Of a stretch of 64,000 nt of DNA, positions 58,702-64,000 are shown in pieces. Where the stretch lies: assembly GCA_965248955.1 (NCBI GenBank), contig OZ252212.1:1240001-1304000 (forward strand), given 5' to 3'. Below the pieces are notes generated by a model that worked only from the letters and a program-made list of their open reading frames with translations, was not told the origin of the DNA and did not search any database. The stretch is from DAOUJH01 sp965248955 (lineage in GTDB: Bacteria; Chloroflexota; Dehalococcoidia; Lucifugimonadales; QGNO01). Position 1 is the first letter of the stretch. Every line of letters begins with the position of its first letter. A program made the position numbers and the translations under genes.

Positions 58702-59465
58702 GGTCCTCCCGGAGAGCTGTTCAGCAGGTCTTTGATGGACCGTTCGACCTGTTGGAGACCGTTGAAGTCGTCGTCGGCAATCTTGTAGCAGCGGTCAAGG
58801 TAGAGCTGGGCCAGCCTGGAGCCATGAGGGCCGGGCTGGCTTACCGCATCAACTATCTGGGATGCGTGGTACTTTTGGGGCAGATACTTGGCAAGGACGG
58901 CTATTTCCCCCTTGGACTCTTCTATGAGGCGCCCATCATTGCCTTCCATGGCGAATTGGAGCTTGCCAACCAGCTTGGCAAGCTCCCCCAGTCGGTCGCG
59001 TTCGCTCATCAGAGAGAGCATGACCTCCTCAACGTCCAGGTCGGAGGCGGGCTCAGAGGAGAGAACGTGTGACGCATCCAGACCCGGTGCGACCTGAATG
59101 GCGCTTTGATAAATGCCGGTGTACTCCTGAACAGCGTCGTTGACCTGCTGGGCAGCTTCCAGAGGATCGTCCTCACGCACAGAGCCGGCGTAGATAAGGT
59201 CATCGCCCCGTAGTTCGGCGAGCCTTTCCAGGAACTCCAGGTTCGCCACTTCTTCGGGAATGGGAGGAATGGCGAAAGACGAGAACTCCTCCATGCCTGA
59301 AGACTTGACCTGGGCGGCGAGGAAGGGCGGCACATACTTGGTCAGGTCCAGCCTGAGGGGCAGGACAGCGAGGTAGGTGGCCAGCACCTTTTCGCCGGCA
59401 AGGTAGTACAAGATAGCGTGGCCTTTAGGTTGGCCCTGGCTTCCTCTTTCGAACGTTATGCCCAT
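58698..59465 (-). CDS. Conserved-looking hypothetical protein
   Basis: The protein has 255 residues from ATG 59465; the longer frame from 59567 has an unlikely start sequence. I do not recognise the family. An alpha/beta N-terminal part (GITFERGSQGQPKGHAILYY, LAVLPLRLDLTKYVPPFLA) is followed by helices such as EEVANLEFLERLAELRGDDL, EVMLSLMSERDRLGELAKLV and EIAVLAKYLPQKYHASQIVD. There are no membrane segments. It is coupled to AlaX by a 4-bp overlap, which hints at a role near translation or tRNA quality control, but nothing in the sequence proves it. Confidence 0.75.
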   Translation of the reverse strand: MGITFERGSQGQPKGHAILYYLAGEKVLATYLAVLPLRLDLTKYVPPFLAAQVKSSGMEEFSSFAIPPIPEEVANLEFLERLAELRGDDLIYAGSVREDDPLEAAQQVNDAVQEYTGIYQSAIQVAPGLDASHVLSSEPASDLDVEEVMLSLMSERDRLGELAKLVGKLQFAMEGNDGRLIEESKGEIAVLAKYLPQKYHASQIVDAVSQPGPHGSRLAQLYLDRCYKIADDDFNGLQQVERSIKDLLNSSPGGP

Positions 59466-59611
59466 GTCTTCTATGATACTCGACAAATCGATGAATTGGC
59501 GCAAGGCTACCCCGGAATTTGCCCCCGGCAACGGCCACGTCCCTCGCCATGAGGGCACGGTTGACAATCGTGCGAGGGATCACGGAAGGATAGCTGTGCG
59601 GCTACCAGGCG

Positions 59612-60481
59612 TTACCTCTGGCCATTGCCGTCCGTAACGTTGCCGCCGTTGCCCCTGACAAAGTTCTGCAGCATGCTGGTGAACTCCATGGGGAAGATGA
59701 ACTTGGTGGCTTGTCCCTCTCCCAACTGCTTCAGTGTTTCGAAGTATTGCAGGCTCATGGTGCGGCTGTCTGCGACTTGGGCTACGGCGTTTATCTGGGT
59801 TAGGGCATTGGAGAAGCCCTCTGCGTTGAGGATCTCGGCCTGCCGGGTTCCTTCGGCGCGTAGGATGGCGGCTTCACGCTCGCCCTGGGCGGAAAGAATG
59901 GCGGCCTGCTTTTCTCCCTCGGCGCGGTTGATCTGGGACTGTCGCTGGCCTTCCGACTCGGTGATGTCGGCGGTCTTGATGGCCGCCGCCGACTTCTCGC
60001 GCTCCATGGCGCTTTTGACGCCGGCAGGCGGGTTTATCTCGTTGATGGCCACTCCCTGCACCTTCACTCCCCAACGTCCCGTGTTCTCATCCAGGGCCAA
60101 CTGGAGCTGGCTCTGGATGCGCTCACGTTCCGACAAAGCTTCGGCCAGGGAAACGTTGCCCATGATGGAGCGCAACTCGCCCATGGCAAGGTTGCGTACC
60201 GCCAACTGGTGACCGGCCACCTCCATGACGGATCTGTCGGCCATTTCGGGCAGGACGCGGTAGTAGAGGACGAAGTCCATGTCCACCACCACGTTGTCCC
60301 TGGTGATGTACTGCTGAGTGGGTACGCGTTCAGGCACTTCACGGGTGTCCACTACCTTTCCCGTCTCCAGGAATGGTATGAGGAAGTGGAAGCCCGGGCC
60401 CTTGACGCTGCCGGTGTAGCGGCCAAGGCGGAACTTCACCAGTCGTTCGTACTGTTTGACTATTACTATGCCGGTTGTCAT
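59612..60481 (-). CDS. SPFH/Band 7 protein (slipin/QmcA-like)
   Basis: The protein has 289 residues from ATG 60481, behind GGAGAG. The Band 7 domain runs from KQYERLVKFRLGRYTGSVKG through GPGFHFLIPFLETGKVVDTR to RDNVVVDMDFVLYYRVL. A long Ala/Glu-rich coiled coil follows (QRQSQINRAEGEKQAAILSA, then QGEREAAILRAEG), ending in a Gly-rich tail. Most slipins begin with a transmembrane helix; here only a short GIVIV precedes the Band 7 domain, so the membrane contact is probably made through partners or a short hydrophobic stretch. Two NfeD genes lie immediately upstream on the same strand, the classical SPFH-NfeD partnership that forms membrane microdomain scaffolds. Confidence 0.92.
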   Translation of the reverse strand: MTTGIVIVKQYERLVKFRLGRYTGSVKGPGFHFLIPFLETGKVVDTREVPERVPTQQYITRDNVVVDMDFVLYYRVLPEMADRSVMEVAGHQLAVRNLAMGELRSIMGNVSLAEALSERERIQSQLQLALDENTGRWGVKVQGVAINEINPPAGVKSAMEREKSAAAIKTADITESEGQRQSQINRAEGEKQAAILSAQGEREAAILRAEGTRQAEILNAEGFSNALTQINAVAQVADSRTMSLQYFETLKQLGEGQATKFIFPMEFTSMLQNFVRGNGGNVTDGNGQR

Positions 60482-60658
60482 AATGTCTCTCCTGTGCAAC
60501 CTCGGTATTTTAGATAAGTTATCATCTGAAGGAGAGTTTGGCTACAAGGGGGCGGACATGCGGACAAGCCGCTGCCATGGTTTACGCACAACTCTCGGCC
60601 AGGCTCTGATGGGATTCAGCATCTCAAATATACCATAGACCTGAAATTAGAGATTTGG

Positions 60659-61003
60659 CTAAGCAAGCCCCGCCGGAGACGGCGGCTCGGCGGTCTTCTC
60701 AATAGGGGCTACGGTCAACACAATGCCGTCCACGGCAACAACGCGCGCCTGCCGCCCTGCAAGGAGACGCCCGCGTCCTTGCAATTCGGCGGTCCAAGTC
60801 TCGCCGCGGGCGCGAACGGTGCCCCTGTGGTTGAGGGTGCTGGTAGTCTCCACCACCTGCCCGATCAGGTCCACTACTTCAGGATCGGGCGGGCCGCGGC
60901 GAGATTGAATAGCGAACCTGATCGTAAGGCCGACTCCAAATCCGAGGACGAGCACAGTAGGGATGAGCACCAGTAGACTCGCCACGATTTCTCCGGTTGC
61001 CAT
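60659..61003 (-). CDS. Short NfeD protein (membrane helix plus OB-fold), duplicated from the long NfeD
   Basis: The protein has 114 residues from ATG 61003, behind AGGAGGG. One N-terminal helix (SLLVLIPTVLVLGFGVGLTI) leads to an OB-fold NfeD C-terminal domain (VVDLIGQVVETTSTLNHRGT, ending APIEKTAEPP). This is about 80% identical to the last 100 residues of the long NfeD at 61089-62480, including the end P-I-E-K-T-A-E-P-P. It therefore arose by recent tandem duplication of that gene's 3' part. Short NfeD proteins often partner with SPFH proteins. Confidence 0.88.
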   Translation of the reverse strand: MATGEIVASLLVLIPTVLVLGFGVGLTIRFAIQSRRGPPDPEVVDLIGQVVETTSTLNHRGTVRARGETWTAELQGRGRLLAGRQARVVAVDGIVLTVAPIEKTAEPPSPAGLA

Positions 61004-61088
61004 ATGTCCCTCCTGGCGCAACCTCTGTTAGACAAAAGGTTATCATCTTGTGGCGAGGCTTGGCTACGCTGCATGGAAGCGCATGCGG

Positions 61089-62480
61089 CTAAGCAAGCTC
61101 GGCGGCGGACGGCGGCTCGGCGGTCTTCTCAATAGGGGCCACGGTCAACACAATGCCGTCCACGGCAACAATGCGCACCTGCTGTCCCTCGGAGATGGAA
61201 CCGCCCCCCTCCAGTGCCGCCGTCCATGTCTCGCCACGGGCGCGAACGGTACCCTTTGGGTTGAGTTCGCTGGTGGTCTCTACCACCTGTCCAATCAGGT
61301 CCACAACCTTGGCATCGGGCGGGCCGCGGCGTGATTGATAGGCGAACCTGACCACAAGGCCTCCTCCGAATCCGAGGACGAGGACGGTGGGGATGAGCAC
61401 CCAGAGGCTGACGGAGACGGAGGGTGGCGCGGTTGGGGAAGGCACCCCGGCGTGGAAAAAGAGCAGCAGTCCCCCCAGCAGCAGGCTGACGATAGCGCCG
61501 ACTCCAAGGACGCCAAAGCCCGAGACGTAGTATTCCATTAGGGCGAGCCCAAAGGCAAGGAGGATGAGGACGGCGCCGGCCCAGTTCACGGGTAGGTTCC
61601 CCAGGGTGACCCAGGCCAGGACAAGCATTATGATGCCGGCTACCCCGGGCAGTAGAAGGCCGGGGTTCAACAGCTCTACGAAGAGGCCAAGCCCGCCCAG
61701 GGTGAGCAGCAGGAACGATATGTTGGGATTGGCGAGGAAGCGGAGAAGACGCTCCACCATGCTCATCTCCATGGTTCGGACGGCGATGCCCTGCGTATCC
61801 AGGGTAACCTTTGGGCCGCCGGGAGGCCGCAGCGGGGTCTCCAGGCCGTGCAGCTGCTGGAGCAGTTGTTCCACGTCACTGGCGATGAAGTCGATCATGT
61901 TTTCGGCAAGAGCCTCTTCCGACGTGAAGGAGAGCGCCTCCAACACGGTGGCCTCCAATTGCTCGGTGTTTCTTCCCCTTGCCTCGGCTATGCCGCGCAT
62001 CTCGGCCGCGGCGTCCTGAAACGCCTTGGACTTGAGGGTATCGGGCAGGTCTTCACCGCTGCCTGACACGGGGCTGGCGGCCCCAATGTTGGTGCTCGGC
62101 GCCATCACGGCGAAATTGGCCGCTGCCGTGATGAACGTCCCCGCAGACGCAGCCCTGGCGCCGCGAGGCGCTACGTAAACGGCGGAGGGAACGTCGGCTT
62201 CCAGAAGATGCTGAGTTATCTTACGGGTCGAATCCAGCAGGCCGCCCGGCGTATCCAGGCGTATGATGACCATCTCGGCGCCTTCCCGTTCGGCAACCTC
62301 AACACCCCTGGCGATGAACCCCTCCGAGATGGGGTTGATGATGCCGTCCACTTCCAGCAGCAGGACGTGCCGCTGTTGAGCCTGCACGGCGCCGGTCAGT
62401 CCCGCCGCTATGCAGAGCAGCGACAACAAGGCGATGAATGTGCGCCGGGTAAAGAACGGTCTTGGTAGTAGAGCCGTCAT
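61089..62480 (-). CDS. Long NfeD protein: ClpP-class membrane serine protease with OB-fold tail
   Basis: The protein has 463 residues. A signal peptide (FIALLSLLCIAAGLTGAVQA) is followed by a ClpP-like protease domain (about 38-235): VIIRLDTPGGLLDSTRKITQ, the Ser nucleophile in PRGARAASAGTFITAAANFA, and the general-base Lys in DTLKSKAFQDAAAEMRGIAE. About four to five membrane helices (about 265-380) precede the OB-fold. The protease cuts the C-terminal end of SPFH proteins in archaea. Here the SPFH gene lies downstream on the same strand, so a matching partner pair is likely. Confidence 0.92.
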   Translation of the reverse strand: MTALLPRPFFTRRTFIALLSLLCIAAGLTGAVQAQQRHVLLLEVDGIINPISEGFIARGVEVAEREGAEMVIIRLDTPGGLLDSTRKITQHLLEADVPSAVYVAPRGARAASAGTFITAAANFAVMAPSTNIGAASPVSGSGEDLPDTLKSKAFQDAAAEMRGIAEARGRNTEQLEATVLEALSFTSEEALAENMIDFIASDVEQLLQQLHGLETPLRPPGGPKVTLDTQGIAVRTMEMSMVERLLRFLANPNISFLLLTLGGLGLFVELLNPGLLLPGVAGIIMLVLAWVTLGNLPVNWAGAVLILLAFGLALMEYYVSGFGVLGVGAIVSLLLGGLLLFFHAGVPSPTAPPSVSVSLWVLIPTVLVLGFGGGLVVRFAYQSRRGPPDAKVVDLIGQVVETTSELNPKGTVRARGETWTAALEGGGSISEGQQVRIVAVDGIVLTVAPIEKTAEPPSAAELA

Positions 62481-62570
62481 CCCAACAAGGATACCATTAC
62501 TTCATTGACATGAGTAATACGCCAGGGACATAATCTCCCTGGTTAGGAGGGAGCACAACGAGGAGGCATC

Positions 62571-63557
62571 ATGGAGCGTATAGAGAAGATGGAATCGCTG
62601 GACTTGAACTGCACCATAGTTGGCGCTACCGGTTCGGCGACTAGGGGAGGAACGCCGTTCATCGCCAGCACCAGTGACGACCCGTTCACTACGAGAACGC
62701 GGGTGGTGGCGGTGGAACCGGGGGACGGGTACAGGTTTGTGGCCACGCAAATCGTTACCCTGCCGGGTTACCAGCCCGTGGAGTTCCACCACATGCACAC
62801 GCGCGGGGTGAACGAGAAGGGGTTTGCCTACGTGTGGTCCGGAGCGCCACCCAATACGCAGTACGAACCTGACTACAGGGAGGCGTACGGCATTCCGTTC
62901 GAGCAGTTTGGGAGGATGCTGCTGAGCAGGGGGGGCTCCGTAGCAGAGGGTATCGAGCTCTTGGAATCGATTCCTAGGGCGTTTCACGGGAACTTCCTCT
63001 TCGCAGATGCTGGAGGTGAGGTGGCGCTGGTCGAGGTGAGCACACAGTCGATGCAGGTGGAGACGCGTACCAGGGATGGATGGCTGGCGCGAAGTAACCA
63101 CTGGGTGTCGGAGGAAATGGCCTACAAAGGGCGTTCCTCCGGCGTACAAAGCTCCAGCGAGGTGAGATTGAAGAGGGCCACGGAGCTGATGAGGAACGGA
63201 GAAGGCCGTATAAACGTTGCCTATCTGTCTGACCTTTACCGCGACCACAAAACTCTGGCCGAGACCGGCTGGTCCATATGTGCGCACGGGCATACGAAAT
63301 CGCCGGACGGAGAGCGTCACGGCACCGTAAGCTCAGAGATACTGGAGCCGGCCAGCAGGACGCTGAGCTACTGCTATGGCTGGCCCTGCGGCGGGCCGTT
63401 GAGCTACCCCGGTGAGCAGAGCTACCAGGAATACTCCTGGGGCCAATATCTGCCGTTCAGTCTGGACGAGCTTGAGCCAGGCGAATACGTTACTGCTGAA
63501 GGGAGGCTTACGCCCCTGGCCGTGCGATACCTGGCGAAGAACGGGAACTCTGGCTAG
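62571..63557 (+). CDS. C45-type Ntn hydrolase (AAT/acyl-transferase-like)
   Basis: The protein has 328 residues from ATG 62571, behind GAGGAGG. It resembles the acyl-CoA:6-aminopenicillanate acyltransferase family (peptidase C45). Cys14 in LNCTIVGATGSATRGGTPFI would be the nucleophile after autocatalytic removal of a short propeptide of 13 residues. FIASTSDDPFTTRTRVV is the family's N-x-D region. Further motifs are GVNEKGFAYVWSG and LFADAGGEVALVEVSTQSM, then LARSNHW and HGTVSSEILEPASRTLSYCY. It would hydrolyse or transfer an amide-linked acyl group. The family call is made by motif pattern only. Confidence 0.82.
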   Translation: MERIEKMESLDLNCTIVGATGSATRGGTPFIASTSDDPFTTRTRVVAVEPGDGYRFVATQIVTLPGYQPVEFHHMHTRGVNEKGFAYVWSGAPPNTQYEPDYREAYGIPFEQFGRMLLSRGGSVAEGIELLESIPRAFHGNFLFADAGGEVALVEVSTQSMQVETRTRDGWLARSNHWVSEEMAYKGRSSGVQSSSEVRLKRATELMRNGEGRINVAYLSDLYRDHKTLAETGWSICAHGHTKSPDGERHGTVSSEILEPASRTLSYCYGWPCGGPLSYPGEQSYQEYSWGQYLPFSLDELEPGEYVTAEGRLTPLAVRYLAKNGNSG

Positions 63558-63634
63558 AGGCAAGCTGACTACGGACGGGCTTGAGCTGTTTTTCCTCGTG
63601 CGGTACGCCTTATTCGCCTGCCTTCGAGGGTTTA

Positions 63635-63841
63635 CTAGAGAATACGGATAATAACCTTGAAACGTCTCATGGCGCAGACATGAGCCAACTCTTCAAAGGC
63701 GACTATCTCCGCTGTGGTCCACTCGCCGCTATTGGCTATGCGGTCTCCCACTACGGGAAACGGCGAATGGCTTTCTACTATACGGTGCCCCGCGGGGGCG
63801 CCGTCTTCGGTATAGAGGTACCAAGCTGCGGCTGTGGTCAT
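63635..63841 (-). CDS. Small hypothetical protein, 68 aa
   Basis: The frame starts at ATG 63841, 25 bp after the cupin stop, with GGAGCG upstream. It ends at 63635. The protein is MTTAAAWYLYTEDGAPAGHR followed by IVESHSPFPVVGDRIANSGE and a C-terminal stretch EELAHVCAMRRFKVIIRIL. I do not recognise it. The residue pattern looks coding and it is co-directional with the cupin, but its short length leaves doubt. Confidence 0.5.
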   Translation of the reverse strand: MTTAAAWYLYTEDGAPAGHRIVESHSPFPVVGDRIANSGEWTTAEIVAFEELAHVCAMRRFKVIIRIL

Positions 63842-63866
63842 TAGAACGCGCTCCGGTCAGCCAGGG

Positions 63867-64000
63867 CTACTTCTCCACCTGCTCCGTCCGGCTGTCTGAA
63901 CGGGTGATGGCAATATGGGCGAACTCAGAATCGCCGGTGGCGCCGTGCCAGTGCTTCTCGCCGGCTGAGATGAGTATGACGTCGCCGGTGGTGACTTCCT
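63867..64000 (-). CDS. Cupin-domain protein, C-terminal part (cut by window edge)
   Basis: On the minus strand the frame reads EVTTGDVILISAGEKHWHGA, then TGDSEFAHIAITRSDSRTEQ and ends at TAG 63867-63869. G-D-V-I-x-I-x-x-G-x-x-H-W-H-G-A is the second cupin motif, and the His pair is the metal-binding end of the beta-barrel. H-W-H-G-A followed by F-x-H-I-A-I is typical of small cupins fused or linked to carboxymuconolactone decarboxylase-like proteins. The N-terminal part lies beyond 64000. Confidence 0.8.
   Translation of the reverse strand, partial: EVTTGDVILISAGEKHWHGATGDSEFAHIAITRSDSRTEQVEK

Overview
The window is one piece of a bacterial chromosome of moderately high GC. No rRNA or other phylogenetic marker settles its identity. 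The mix of genes suggests a heterotrophic Chloroflexota of the Dehalococcoidia/SAR202 type, and this is an inference from gene families only. The pointers are several amidases, a hydantoinase A/B pair, DUF1028 proteins, peptide and L-amino-acid ABC uptake systems, lipoproteins with Thr/Pro/Ala-rich stalks, a cadherin-type giant protein with a dockerin-like C-terminus, and a DnaD plus DnaC-like loader set beside dnaB. Several genes carry single-base frameshifts, an in-frame stop or a short duplication. These may be real decay or uncorrected assembly errors.

Layout. 1-4000: a decayed stretch holding the end of a membrane-anchored protein, a PheS-like remnant, a methyltransferase, an S66 carboxypeptidase with two frameshifts, an unknown protein and a DUF1801 tail, ending at tRNA-Arg(CCT). 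4341-6544: a lipoprotein/MFS pair resembling mycobacterial LprG-P55. 6545-7654: a GIY-YIG gene between two copies of a palindromic repeat. 7655-15050: two cell-surface repeat proteins. 15167-17380: RecQ. 17591-19621: a GYD-DUF1028 gene pair present twice in tandem. 19632-23467 (minus): a peptide-type ABC importer lacking ATPase genes. 23709-26602: amidase, small partner, RraA-like protein and TPP half-enzyme. 26639-29402 (minus): a MaoC-type dehydratase and an MFS exporter. 29515-33024: a four-gene ABC-2 exporter. 33056-36925: HyuB and HyuA.

37031-39082 is a glycine-betaine-type binding protein interrupted by a 60-bp insertion. It is followed by a DapA-family lyase (minus), an aquaporin-ArsC arsenic pair, and a lipoprotein with a lamin-tail domain. 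42231-46566 (minus) is a replication block, rplI-dnaB-dnaD-like-dnaC-like (two AAA modules)-HIT. 46732-50566 (minus) holds purQ and purL separated by two half-size EamA genes. A second amidase, a Nudix gene with an internal stop and an aapJQMP amino-acid importer (aapQ frameshifted) follow. The window closes with an AlaX editing protein, an unknown protein, an NfeD/short NfeD/SPFH membrane cluster, a C45-type Ntn hydrolase, and a cupin cut by the window edge.

The genes describe a cell that imports peptides, amino acids and osmolytes, cleaves amide and cyclic amide bonds, and maintains a large calcium-dependent-looking surface layer. The most unusual items are the duplicated GYD-DUF1028 module, the six-domain super-repeat of the 1710-residue surface protein, the GIY-YIG gene bracketed by palindromes, and the double-AAA helicase loader.
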